From Collinsella sp. TM10-22 (GTDB lineage: Bacteria; Actinomycetota; Coriobacteriia; Coriobacteriales; Coriobacteriaceae), in NCBI RefSeq assembly GCF_003466125.1, contig NZ_QSOC01000001.1, positions 368,733 through 432,732 on the forward strand: a DNA stretch of 64,000 nucleotides. The letters are read 5' to 3'. Positions 9,575 to 18,482 of the stretch are shown one piece after another. Within the stretch, counting starts at the first letter, position 1. Each line of letters opens with the position of its first letter. A model generated the notes under the pieces. It was not told the DNA's origin. It worked only from the letters and a program-made list of their open reading frames with translations, and did no database searches. Position numbers and translations under genes: made by a program.

Positions 9575-11448
9575 GCGCGATCACCCATCAATACATTCTT
9601 GGCATGGAGCGTGGGACAGATTCCGCAGCCGGTGCACGACGTGCGGGTGCAGTCGGGAGTCGTGACACCCTCGAGCGAGCGACGGTACTCGCGCTCGAGG
9701 AAGCCGCGCGTGCAACCGGGGCTCACATGCTCCCACGGCAGGCGCCAGTCCAACTCGTAGGGCAGGTGCACGAGTTCATTGAGGTCGATGCCGTTTTTGG
9801 CAGCAGCCTCCTTCCAGTTATCGAGCGAGAAATGCTCCACCCAGGCGTCAAAGCGAGAGCCCGCGCGCCAAGCATCGATGATGACGGGCGTCATGTCACG
9901 ACCGGCGCGGGACAGCGCGGCCTCGATGAGCGAGGTCTCAGCATCGTGGTAATGCACGCGGACGGCACGGTTACGAACGCTCGTGATAAGCAGCTTTTGG
10001 CGACGCTTGACGTCGTCGTAATCGAGCTGCGGGCACCACTGGAACGGCGTGGCAGCCTTGGGGATAAAGACCGAAACCGAGATGGACACCGAAATCGAGC
10101 CGCGACGAGCCTTGGGCACCACGGAGCGACCGAGCTCCAGCACGTGATCGGCCAGATTGGCGATGGCCACGATGTCCTCGTCGCGCTCGCCGGGAAGGCC
10201 CATCATAAAGTAGAGCTTCATGCGGTTCCAGCCGGCCTCGAAGGCCGCCTTGGCCGCACGGTCCAGGTCCTCCTCGGTCACGTTCTTGTTAATTATGTCG
10301 CGCATGCGCTGACTGCCGGCCTCGGGCGCGAACGTCAGGCCGCCCTTCTTTTCGCCGGCGACCGACTCGGCCATATCCACGCCAAACGAATCCAAGCGCT
10401 GCGACGGAATGGACACGCGAATACCCGTATCCTCCAGGCAACGGTTGAGCCTGCCGAGCACGTCGCGAATGCAGGAGTGGTCAGTCGTGGAGAGCGAGGT
10501 CAGCGACACCTCGTCATAGCCGGTCTTTTCCAGACCCTGAATCACCGACGAGACGATCTGGTCGGCCGAGCGCTCGCGCACCGGGCGATACGTCATGCCT
10601 GCCTGGCAAAAACGACACCCGCGGGCGCAGCCGCGCAGGATCTCGATAGACAGGCGGTCGTGGACCAGCTGTGCATAGGGTACGCACGACTGCGACAGCG
10701 GATTGGTGGCACCAAAGTCCTCGACGACGCGCTTGTAGACCACAGTCGGCGCATCCTTGCCCTCACGCGGCGCGGTGTAGCCATGCGGCGAGCAGGGCTC
10801 GTCGTGACGAACCTCATAGAGCGACGGCACGTAGTTGCCGGCAATGGATGCAAGCTGCTCAACAATCTGCGCGCGCGGGACTCCTTCGTCACGCAGGCGG
10901 CGATGCAGCTGGCAGGTCTCGAGCAGCGATTCCTCGCCCTCACCGATGAGGATGGCATCGAAGAAGGCCGCGTACGGCTCGGGGTTGTACACCGAAGGAC
11001 CACCGGCGATGACAATGGGGTCGTCCTCGGTGCGGTCAGCCGCCAACAGCGGAATGCCAGCGAGGTCGAGAGCCTCGAGGAAGTTCGTCACCGCCATCTC
11101 GTGCGGCACATGCAGGCCGACCATATCAAACGAAGCGACGGGGGCGGCACCTTCGAGCGACAGCAGCGGAATACCCGCCTCGCGCATGGCGTCACCCATA
11201 TCAGGCCACGGCACATAGCCGCGCTCGCAGGAGATGCCCTCGGCCTGGTTAAGAATGTTGTAGAGGATGGCGATACCTTGGTTGGGCAGACCGACCTCGT
11301 ATACGTCCGGATAGATCAGGCAACAACGGTAATCGGCATCGGCCTTGGAAAGCGTGCCCCACTCGTGATCGATATAGCGGCTCGGTTTCTCGACCTTGGC
11401 GAGCAGCGGCTCAATTAAATGAAAACAATCTTGGTATGCAACGCGCAA
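9571..11448 (-). CDS. TIGR03960-family radical SAM protein with B12-binding-like N-terminus
   Basis: 625 residues. The N-terminal part (about 1-240) resembles the B12-binding-like domain of this family (YPDVYEVGLPNQGIAILYNILN, IVIAGGPSVYNPEPYA). The radical SAM core carries the iron-sulfur cysteines in RGCARGCRFCQAG near residue 280, and the C-terminus has a further Cys cluster (RTSCTGCGICP). It is expected to bind a 4Fe-4S cluster and SAM; the substrate is unknown. The start is TTG at 11448 behind AGGGG. It overlaps the TIGR03936 gene and follows the DUF697-like gene closely. Confidence 0.88.
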   Translation of the reverse strand: MRVAYQDCFHLIEPLLAKVEKPSRYIDHEWGTLSKADADYRCCLIYPDVYEVGLPNQGIAILYNILNQAEGISCERGYVPWPDMGDAMREAGIPLLSLEGAAPVASFDMVGLHVPHEMAVTNFLEALDLAGIPLLAADRTEDDPIVIAGGPSVYNPEPYAAFFDAILIGEGEESLLETCQLHRRLRDEGVPRAQIVEQLASIAGNYVPSLYEVRHDEPCSPHGYTAPREGKDAPTVVYKRVVEDFGATNPLSQSCVPYAQLVHDRLSIEILRGCARGCRFCQAGMTYRPVRERSADQIVSSVIQGLEKTGYDEVSLTSLSTTDHSCIRDVLGRLNRCLEDTGIRVSIPSQRLDSFGVDMAESVAGEKKGGLTFAPEAGSQRMRDIINKNVTEEDLDRAAKAAFEAGWNRMKLYFMMGLPGERDEDIVAIANLADHVLELGRSVVPKARRGSISVSISVSVFIPKAATPFQWCPQLDYDDVKRRQKLLITSVRNRAVRVHYHDAETSLIEAALSRAGRDMTPVIIDAWRAGSRFDAWVEHFSLDNWKEAAAKNGIDLNELVHLPYELDWRLPWEHVSPGCTRGFLEREYRRSLEGVTTPDCTRTSCTGCGICPTLHAKNVLMGDRA

Positions 11449-11458
11449 CGGAAAACCC

Positions 11459-12388
11459 CTAAGCAGCGAGATCGGATGCGTCCTGGTAGGACGCCATAGG
11501 ACGGGTAGCGCCCGCGACCGTGGTCACCAGATCGCGAACGCGGGAGAACGTGGCAGTGACCACCTCGTTGGCACGGCTGTAGTCGACATCGCGCTCGTAA
11601 AGCGAAACGAGCGCACGGCCCATGCCATAGGTGCCCGCGGCAGCAGTGAGCGCCTTGACGGCAAACCCAATATGCGGCGTCTGCTTGACGAGCACGCGGG
11701 TGACCGCGCGGATCACAAGACCGCCGGCAAGCACGCCCGCGACCTCGTAGCCGCGCTCAGGCTTAATGCCGCGCCCAAAGACGGCAGCGAGCTCAAAGAG
11801 CATGCCCACCTGCGCCAGCGCCATAACGGGATAATCGGCGCCCGGCAAAAACACCAGCGCACCGGTCGCCATATTGGTGAGCGCGCACGAGGTGATGATA
11901 CGATTGGCCGCCGCGATGCGCATGAAGGCAAAGTTCGCCGCAAAAGCCGTTTCCTTGTCGGTGCGATCGAGAATCCAGCGGGCAAGCGTCTCGAGCAGAT
12001 ACGTCTTATCGGTTGCCGCTACCACGCCGAGCATGGGCGTGGACTCCTCGATAAACGGCGCCTCCACAGCAGACTCGGCAAGCACGCATACGGGCGCGCC
12101 GGCGATCACGAGCTCCTGCACGGCACTCTCCAAGCGGTCGGAACCACACGAGAGCACCAGCACCACATCGGTATCGGTCTTTGGAGCAATTCGCTCCTCC
12201 CCCAGACGCTCGACGCGCACAATGCCCGAGGTCGTCTGCGGCACAAAGGCGTCACGCACCGTCTCGGCCAGAAAGCGCGAGGCGGACGAATCCAGATAGA
12301 CCGAGACGCGCACCGGCGTATCGGAATCCTTCTTAACGGACGCGCCCATCTTAAAAGCGCGGGTCAGCTTATCTACGGGAATTTTCAT
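11459..12388 (-). CDS. DUF697-like membrane-associated protein
   Basis: 309 residues, function unknown. The N-terminal half (about 30-140) looks like a nucleotide-binding-type alpha/beta fold without a visible Walker motif (VVLVLSCGSDRLESAV, APVCVLAES). The C-terminal half (about 165-285) matches the DUF697 pattern: alanine-rich helices, a P-G-A-D turn (FLPGADYPVMALAQVGMLFELAAVFGR) and a glycine-rich helix. It lies between rodA and the radical SAM pair on the same strand with short spacers, so it is probably co-transcribed with the cell-shape genes. Confidence 0.65.
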   Translation of the reverse strand: MKIPVDKLTRAFKMGASVKKDSDTPVRVSVYLDSSASRFLAETVRDAFVPQTTSGIVRVERLGEERIAPKTDTDVVLVLSCGSDRLESAVQELVIAGAPVCVLAESAVEAPFIEESTPMLGVVAATDKTYLLETLARWILDRTDKETAFAANFAFMRIAAANRIITSCALTNMATGALVFLPGADYPVMALAQVGMLFELAAVFGRGIKPERGYEVAGVLAGGLVIRAVTRVLVKQTPHIGFAVKALTAAAGTYGMGRALVSLYERDVDYSRANEVVTATFSRVRDLVTTVAGATRPMASYQDASDLAA

Positions 12389-12406
12389 AGCAAACCCCTC
12401 CAGCGG

Positions 12407-13633
12407 TTACGCGGCGCCCGAACGATGCCGCCATATGGATTGTACGATACCCACCGTCAGCAGCTGAATCATCATCGAAGACGAGCCAAAGCTAATAAAC
12501 GGTAGCGGAATACCGGTAATCGGCATCATGCCGATGCACATGCCGATATTTTCGAAGGTCTGGAACGCCCACATGCCAACGATGCCCACACACGAAAGAC
12601 GCAAAAACAGCGACTCACACTTAAAGGCGACGCGAATCGTCGAAAAGATCAACAGCACGTAGAGGCACAGGAGCAAAAAGGAACCACAAAAGCCAAAGGT
12701 CTCGGACAGGAAGGCGAAGACGAAGTCGGTGTGGAACTCAGGCAGAAAGCCGCCGGCCGACTGCGTCGCATGGCCCAAGCCCTTACCAAAGAAGCCGCCA
12801 GAGCCAACGGCGATAAGCGACTGCTGCAGGTTGTAGGCATCGTCCGAATCGGCATTATCGGGGTCGATAAAGACCGTCAGACGGTTCATCTGATACTGCT
12901 TGATGAGCACATCGTGGCCGAGCAACGAATCAAAGACCGAATCGAGCGCCAGGACGAGGGCCACCAGGCCCACGAGCAGGGCTAGGGTCGACAGCACCCA
13001 TTCGCGGCGTGAACCGCTCATACAAATGACGATGGCCCCAGAAACAAGCACGACCAGGCCCGAGCCCAGGTCGCCCATGGCAACGACGGCCAAAAACGGA
13101 ATGGACAGCATGCCGCAGAGCTTGACGTAGTCGCGAGCGGTATCGATGCGACCGTTATACTGCGAGCCAAGCGTAGCAATAAAGAAGATGGTGATGAGCT
13201 TGGCAAGCTCAACCGGCTGGAATGTCAAGCCGATACCGGGAATCTTGATCCAGCCCGTCATGCCCAGACCGCCCGTATAGGACAGACCCGGAATCTTGGG
13301 CGAGAAGATCACGATCAGGTCGATGACGAGCAACGCCGTCGAGAAATTGGATATACCGCGCAGGTCGATACGCCAGACCAGCACCGCCAGCACCGCACCG
13401 ATGCCAATTCCCAGCAGATGGCGTGAGAACGAGGCATCGGCCTTAAACTGCGAAGCCGACCAGATAATGATGGCACCGTAGGCGACAAGCGCCACAGTAG
13501 CCACGAGCACACCGATATGCACCTTTTGGCGAAACGTGCCGCGCGAGGCCGAAAGTTGCTTGTTGACGCGGTCCAGGCTGCTGCGAGAGCCGGTCTTGGT
13601 TGAACGGAACAGATCCGCCGGAGAAAAATCCAT
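12407..13633 (-). CDS. rodA: Rod-shape-determining peptidoglycan polymerase RodA
   Basis: 408-residue SEDS-family membrane glycosyltransferase, about ten membrane segments, that polymerises lipid II during cell elongation with its partner PBP2. Family marks include GWIKIPGIGLTFQPVELAKL and the extracellular loop GSGGFFGKGLGHATQSAGGF, and the C-terminal PITGIPLPFISFGSSSM is diagnostic. A cytoplasmic N-terminal stretch of about 40 residues precedes the first helix. It follows the PBP2 gene by 9 bases. Confidence 0.94.
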   Translation of the reverse strand: MDFSPADLFRSTKTGSRSSLDRVNKQLSASRGTFRQKVHIGVLVATVALVAYGAIIIWSASQFKADASFSRHLLGIGIGAVLAVLVWRIDLRGISNFSTALLVIDLIVIFSPKIPGLSYTGGLGMTGWIKIPGIGLTFQPVELAKLITIFFIATLGSQYNGRIDTARDYVKLCGMLSIPFLAVVAMGDLGSGLVVLVSGAIVICMSGSRREWVLSTLALLVGLVALVLALDSVFDSLLGHDVLIKQYQMNRLTVFIDPDNADSDDAYNLQQSLIAVGSGGFFGKGLGHATQSAGGFLPEFHTDFVFAFLSETFGFCGSFLLLCLYVLLIFSTIRVAFKCESLFLRLSCVGIVGMWAFQTFENIGMCIGMMPITGIPLPFISFGSSSMMIQLLTVGIVQSIWRHRSGAA

Positions 13634-13642
13634 CGCAACCTC

Positions 13643-15712
13643 CTATCGAACCGAAGAATCGCCCGAGGCCGAAGAGGTATCGGGCTCGTCATAAATCACG
13701 CCGAGCACGTCGCGCACGACATGCATCGCGGTATCTGAGCCACCGCCGCCCTGCTCCAGGACAGTAGCGATGACATACTTGGGATCATCGGCCGGTGCAT
13801 AGGCGCAGAACCACGCGTATTCGTCCTCGCCGCTTTTCTCGCCCGTGCCCGACTTGCCGTATACCTGCGGCGTCAGGGTGCCAAAGTGAGCCGCCAGGGA
13901 CGTCGATGCCGTGTAAATCACGTCGTGCATGCCGTTGCGAACAAGAGCCAAATCCGAATCGCTGTTGATCTTGGCCTCCAGACGCTTCTTCTTGCCCTTG
14001 CCGTTGTACTTATAGGCATCGCCGTCGCCATCGCGCGACACGGCAGACAAAAACACGTGAGGCACGTACTGTTTGCCGCCGTTGGCAAGACCCATATAGG
14101 CGCACGCCATCTGCAGGGGCGTCACCAGGATGTCGCCCTGGCCGATGGCAATGTTGGTCATATCGCCGGCATTCCACTTACGATCCTCGGCAGAGGCATC
14201 GGTGAAGTACGACTCTTTCCACTCGGCATCGGGAATACGGCCCGCGCCCTCACTCGGCAGATCGATACCACAGGTCTTGCCTAGGCCCCAGCGACGAAAG
14301 ACCTCCTGCAGGCCCTCGGGATGTTGCTCGTCATAGAAGAACGCCTTGCCCATGTCGTAGAAGACGGGGTCGCACGAGTTGGCGATACCCGACTGCAGCG
14401 TCATGGTGCCGTGGCCGGAATGCAGCCAGCAGCGCTTGCCCCAAGCCTTACCCAGGCCCGTCCAATAGCCCGTGCAGTTGGTTGTCTGCGTTGAGGTGTA
14501 GGTTCCAAACTCAAGACCGGCCAGTGCCGAGAGTGGCTTGATGGTCGAGGCCGACATGTACTGTCCGCTAATGGCGCGGTTGAGCAGCGGGTGTGAACCC
14601 TCGTCATCATTGAGCTCGGTCCACACGTCATTTGAGACGCCGCCGATAAAGACGGAGGGATCGAACTTGGGCTCGCTGGCCATGCCCAGGATCTCGCCAT
14701 TGTTGGGATCGAGACACACCACGGCGCCGTTGCCGGCATTGCTGTAGCCAGTGGTCTTGGCAAGCTCGATAGCGCTCGCCAGCGCCGTCTCACAGGCCTG
14801 TTGGATCTTAAGGTCGAGCGTGAGCTTAATGTCGGAGCCGGCCTTCGCGGGCACGGCGCCGGCCTGACCGGTCACATTGCCCGAGGCATCGACCTTGACG
14901 GTCTGCTCGCCACGAATACCCTGCAGCAGGTTTTCGTAGTAGCTCTCAACGCCCGCTTGGCCCACGATATCGCCCGACTGGTACGTAATCCGGCCAGCAG
15001 AAGCATCATCAACGCCAGAGGTTTTCTTATTCTGGGCCTCGAGCTGCTCTGAGGTAATGGTGCCTGTATAGCCCAAAATGTGACAGGCCGTCTCGCCGTA
15101 CGGGTACTGGCGCTCGGTACGCTCGGCAATCTTGACGCCCGGGAACTCGCCGGCATGCTCCTGAATATAGGCAACCGTGGAGCGACGGACATCCGTCGCG
15201 ATGGTATGCAGGCTCTGGGCGCCCTCGGAATTGTCCTGGATATTGCGCAGAACCGCCACGTAGGGCATACCGAGCACGTTGGCAAGATGGCGAACCAGAA
15301 CCTCATCCTCGGCAAGATCGCGGTAGGCCACGACAGCAAGTGAGGGACGGTTCTGGACAAGCGCCACGCCATTGCGGTCGAGGATGCGGCCGCGCACAGC
15401 GGGTGTGGTAACGGTGCGAGTCTGATTGCTATTAGCCTGCTTCTCGTAATAGTCCGACGAGACCATCTGCATGCCCCACAGCTTGACGGCAAGCGCCGCA
15501 AACATCGCGCCCACACCCGCGGTGAGGATGGAAAAGCGGCCCTTAAAGGCGGTCGCCGCGGTATTGCCCTCGCCCTCGGTGGCGCGCGGGGCCGTTCCAT
15601 GCTGCGTATCGTAGGTAAAACGGGAATCGCCACGACGCATGATGACCAGCGCGACCACGATGGCCACAACCAGCACGATACCGGCGATAATAACCGTCAA
15701 CTGGGAAGACAT
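13643..15712 (-). CDS. mrdA: Penicillin-binding protein 2 (elongasome transpeptidase)
   Basis: 689-residue class B PBP. The transpeptidase motifs are SASTIKPL (active-site Ser), ANSCDPVF (SxD, as is usual in PBP2) and YGKSGTGE (KSGT). The dimerisation domain begins with VRGRILDRNGVALVQNRPSLAV. Unusually there appear to be two N-terminal hydrophobic stretches, one at residues 5-25 followed by basic residues and a second at about 57-80, whereas PBP2 normally has one. It is encoded between mreD and rodA in a classical elongasome operon. Confidence 0.92.
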   Translation of the reverse strand: MSSQLTVIIAGIVLVVAIVVALVIMRRGDSRFTYDTQHGTAPRATEGEGNTAATAFKGRFSILTAGVGAMFAALAVKLWGMQMVSSDYYEKQANSNQTRTVTTPAVRGRILDRNGVALVQNRPSLAVVAYRDLAEDEVLVRHLANVLGMPYVAVLRNIQDNSEGAQSLHTIATDVRRSTVAYIQEHAGEFPGVKIAERTERQYPYGETACHILGYTGTITSEQLEAQNKKTSGVDDASAGRITYQSGDIVGQAGVESYYENLLQGIRGEQTVKVDASGNVTGQAGAVPAKAGSDIKLTLDLKIQQACETALASAIELAKTTGYSNAGNGAVVCLDPNNGEILGMASEPKFDPSVFIGGVSNDVWTELNDDEGSHPLLNRAISGQYMSASTIKPLSALAGLEFGTYTSTQTTNCTGYWTGLGKAWGKRCWLHSGHGTMTLQSGIANSCDPVFYDMGKAFFYDEQHPEGLQEVFRRWGLGKTCGIDLPSEGAGRIPDAEWKESYFTDASAEDRKWNAGDMTNIAIGQGDILVTPLQMACAYMGLANGGKQYVPHVFLSAVSRDGDGDAYKYNGKGKKKRLEAKINSDSDLALVRNGMHDVIYTASTSLAAHFGTLTPQVYGKSGTGEKSGEDEYAWFCAYAPADDPKYVIATVLEQGGGGSDTAMHVVRDVLGVIYDEPDTSSASGDSSVR

Positions 15713-15725
15713 CTACGGGCCTCCC

Positions 15726-16298
15726 CTATTTGAGCTTGCGGGTCTTGGGCTTAAAGCGCATACCCGTCTGGCGTCCGCCACGTGCGGAGAATCCATAGCC
15801 GGACTGTGGCACGACGCCGGACATCAAAAACGGAATGGCAACCAGACCCGTCAGGATCGAGGACGGCAGCGCATGGCCGAAGATCGCCACGACAAAGCTC
15901 GTCTCCAAACCCATAAACAGCAAGATGATGCTGTAGATCACATTAATGACGAGCGCGAAGGCGCCCACAGTGACGCCGCGCGCACTCGAGGTACCGCCCG
16001 TCTGACCGACGGCGCTGTGCACCAGGGCAAAAGAACCCACGGTCAGCAGGAGCGACATAACGCCCACCGGCACGGCAGCGGACAGGTCATAGAACAAGCC
16101 GCTGCAAAAACCGCACACGACGGCACGGGTCGGGTCGCCCGAGAACACGCTTAGGCACACCAGGATAATCATGAAGTTGACGCGACCGCCCGCAATGGAG
16201 ATCTGCGGTGCCAGGCCTGCCTGCAGCAGCACGCACACGATGGCGGCGATTACAAACGTGCGGGAGCTCATCCCCTGCTCGTGTAGATCCATGGACAT
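15726..16298 (-). CDS. mreD: Rod-shape-determining protein MreD
   Basis: 190-residue integral membrane protein with about five hydrophobic segments (TFVIAAIVCVLLQAGLAP, FMIILVCLSVFSGDPT, GFCSGLFYDLSAAVPVGVM). It fits MreD by its position between mreC and PBP2 and by its size. MreD links MreC and the elongasome in the membrane. The C-terminal tail is basic (GGRQTGMRFKPKTRK). The assigned start could instead be one of the internal methionines (MDLHEQG or MSSRTF). Confidence 0.85.
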   Translation of the reverse strand: MSMDLHEQGMSSRTFVIAAIVCVLLQAGLAPQISIAGGRVNFMIILVCLSVFSGDPTRAVVCGFCSGLFYDLSAAVPVGVMSLLLTVGSFALVHSAVGQTGGTSSARGVTVGAFALVINVIYSIILLFMGLETSFVVAIFGHALPSSILTGLVAIPFLMSGVVPQSGYGFSARGGRQTGMRFKPKTRKLK

Positions 16299-16303
16299 GC
16301 CCC

Positions 16304-17302
16304 CTATTCGCTCGAGCCGGAATCGGTCGTCTCGGACGTGTCGGAACTGTCATCCGAGCTCTCGTCCTTCGTCTTGGTCGCAGCATCGCGCGACGTTCCC
16401 TGCGGCGTGCTGTTGGCCGTGCTCACGTCCTCATCCGAGGCCGACTGTTCGTCGGTCAGCGAGGTGATGACCAGCACTTCCTCGTTGTTCTCGGCCGTGG
16501 TCTGAGCGCGCACCACAATGGTGTAGTACACGTCGTTTGCCGATTTCTCAACCGACGAGACGGTGCCGAGCGGTAGACCCTTGGGGAACACGCCACCGAT
16601 GCCCGAGGTCACGATGATGTCGCCAACCTTAACATCGGAGTCGACGCTCACGTACTCAAGACGCAGCGTGCCGTCAGCCTGACCCTGCAGCATGCCCTGG
16701 GCGCGCGTGTCCTGCACCATGGCGGATACGCCGGAGTTCTCGTCGCCAATCAGGCGCACGGTGGACGTTTTGGCCGAGACTTCGATGATCTGGCCGATAA
16801 CACCGGCCGAACTCGTCACAGGCATGTTGATGGTAAGCCCGTCGGCAGAACCCTTATCAATCGTGACGGTCGAGGTCCAGGCATCGCCCGAGGCACCAAC
16901 GATACGAGCTGCGGTCGATTTGAGGTTGTAGGTCGACTGCAGGCCGACCAGCCCCTCCAGACGCTCAGCAGTCTTTTGGGCCTCGGAGAGCTCGGCGACC
17001 TTAGAGGTCAGCTCCTCATTTTGCTTCTTAAGCTCGTCAAGCGTGTCCTGCGACGCCGTAAGGTTAGAGAACACGTTGCCGATCGCATTGAAGGGAGCCG
17101 CCACAGCCGAGCCCACAAAGCGTATCGGCGAGGTAATCGTCGTCACGCCCGAACGCACGGCATGAATCGGCCCTGCCTCGCCCTCGCGGATGTAAAACGT
17201 GAGCAGCAACACCGAAATCAGGCTGAAAACAATCAACGGGCGCATACCCGTTGATTGTCGCTTGGTATTCAGATTTGTGGAGAAACCCGAAGATCGTGCC
17301 AA
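16304..17302 (-). CDS. mreC: Rod-shape-determining protein MreC
   Basis: 332 residues: a short cytoplasmic N-terminus, one membrane helix (PLIVFSLISVLLLTFYI), a coiled coil (LDELKKQNEELTSKVAELSEAQ) and the beta-sheet periplasmic/extracellular domain with IVGASGDAWTSTVTIDKGSADGL. The tail after about residue 285 is low-complexity, rich in Ser, Asp and Thr. MreC organises the elongasome by activating PBP2. It lies between mreB and mreD. Confidence 0.92.
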   Translation of the reverse strand: MARSSGFSTNLNTKRQSTGMRPLIVFSLISVLLLTFYIREGEAGPIHAVRSGVTTITSPIRFVGSAVAAPFNAIGNVFSNLTASQDTLDELKKQNEELTSKVAELSEAQKTAERLEGLVGLQSTYNLKSTAARIVGASGDAWTSTVTIDKGSADGLTINMPVTSSAGVIGQIIEVSAKTSTVRLIGDENSGVSAMVQDTRAQGMLQGQADGTLRLEYVSVDSDVKVGDIIVTSGIGGVFPKGLPLGTVSSVEKSANDVYYTIVVRAQTTAENNEEVLVITSLTDEQSASDEDVSTANSTPQGTSRDAATKTKDESSDDSSDTSETTDSGSSE

Positions 17303-17323
17303 ATGGAATCCACCTTTTGGAAA

Positions 17324-18367
17324 TTAAGCATTGGTCTGGACGAAGCCGCCATCAAACGCATTGGCCTCGAGCACGCGGGCACAGCCATTAACGACGTTAT
17401 CGAGCGCCGTGGGGCTAACGTTGACCGAAACGCCGGTCTCATCGCGCAGGCGCACGTCGAGACCGCGCAGCAGCGCGCCGCCGCCGGTCAGCAAAATGCC
17501 GTAGTACATAAGGTCCGAGGCAAGATCGGGAGGCGTAGCGTCGAGTGCGTCCTTGACGGCCTTGGCCATCTCGTCGAGCGGCTTGTTGAGTGCGCGACGA
17601 ATCTCCTCGCTCTCGATGCGCACGGTCTTGGGCAGACCGGTGATCACGTCGCGGCCGTTGACCTCGACGTCGAGCTCGTCCTTGAGCGGCACGGCGGAGC
17701 CGACCTTGATCTTGATGTCCTCTGCCGTACGCTCGCCGATGGCAAGGTTGTAGGCATCGCGAACGTGCGTGAGGATAGCCTGGTCGAACTCGTCGCCGGC
17801 AATACGGATGGACTGCGAAACGACGATGCCGCCCATAGCGATAACGGCAACCTCGGTAGTACCGCCACCGATGTCGATAACCATGGAGCCGGTGGGCTCC
17901 TCGACGGGCAGGTCGGCGCCGATGGCGGCAGCCATAGGCTCTTCGATCAGATAGGCCTGGCGGGCACCGGCCTGGATCGTGGCCTCAAAGACAGCGCGCT
18001 TCTCGACCGACGTGACGCCGGAGGGAACGCAGACGACAACACGCGGACGCGGAGTCCACGGATAGCGCTTCTCGGACGCCTTGTCGATAAAGTAGCGAAG
18101 CATGGCCTCGGTAACGTCGAAGTCGGCGATGACGCCGTCCTTCAGGGGACGAACGGCCACGATGTTGCCGGGCGTACGGCCGAGCATGCGCTTTGCCTCG
18201 ATACCGACCGCCAGGATGCGCTCGTCGTTCTTGTCGATGGCGACTACAGAGGGCTCGCGAATGACGATGCCCTTGCCGCGCACTGAGACAAGCGTATTGG
18301 CGGTGCCGAGGTCGATGGCAAGATCGCCCGCATAGCTACCGAAGAACATATCCATCAAAGAAAACAA
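17324..18367 (-). CDS. mreB: Actin-like rod-shape protein MreB
   Basis: 347-residue bacterial actin. The phosphate-1 loop is DLGTANTLV, phosphate-2 is DIGGGTTEVAV, and the adenosine motif is LTGGGALLRGL. It forms membrane-associated filaments that steer lateral wall synthesis. The N-terminus MFSLMDMFFGSYAGDLAID contains hydrophobic residues that may anchor the filament. It is first in the mreBCD-PBP2-rodA run, with CAGGAG upstream of the ATG. Confidence 0.96.
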   Translation of the reverse strand: MFSLMDMFFGSYAGDLAIDLGTANTLVSVRGKGIVIREPSVVAIDKNDERILAVGIEAKRMLGRTPGNIVAVRPLKDGVIADFDVTEAMLRYFIDKASEKRYPWTPRPRVVVCVPSGVTSVEKRAVFEATIQAGARQAYLIEEPMAAAIGADLPVEEPTGSMVIDIGGGTTEVAVIAMGGIVVSQSIRIAGDEFDQAILTHVRDAYNLAIGERTAEDIKIKVGSAVPLKDELDVEVNGRDVITGLPKTVRIESEEIRRALNKPLDEMAKAVKDALDATPPDLASDLMYYGILLTGGGALLRGLDVRLRDETGVSVNVSPTALDNVVNGCARVLEANAFDGGFVQTNA

Positions 18368-18427
18368 CGCAACTCCTGATGTGTTGGATGATTGCTGGAA
18401 AACTACTAGCTCATCATACTAGCGCAA

Positions 18428-18460
18428 GCCCGGCACCTCACTTGCGGTGAAGCGCCGGGC
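18428..18460. terminator. Strong hairpin between the TPR gene and mreB
   Basis: GCCCGGC, an inner CTTCAC/GTGAGG stem and GCCGGGC form a near-perfect hairpin with a 5-base loop, about 20 bases past the TPR gene stop and about 60 bases upstream of mreB. The T-tract is poor, so termination strength is uncertain. Confidence 0.45.
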
Positions 18461-18482
18461 AAAGCTAAATCCCATAAGGTCA

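Noticed and set aside
9604..11418. A 604-codon open frame on the plus strand, antisense to the radical SAM gene
   Set aside because: It mirrors the codon positions of a well-supported family protein on the other strand. High GC at third positions removes stops from antisense frames, and the translation has no recognisable domain.
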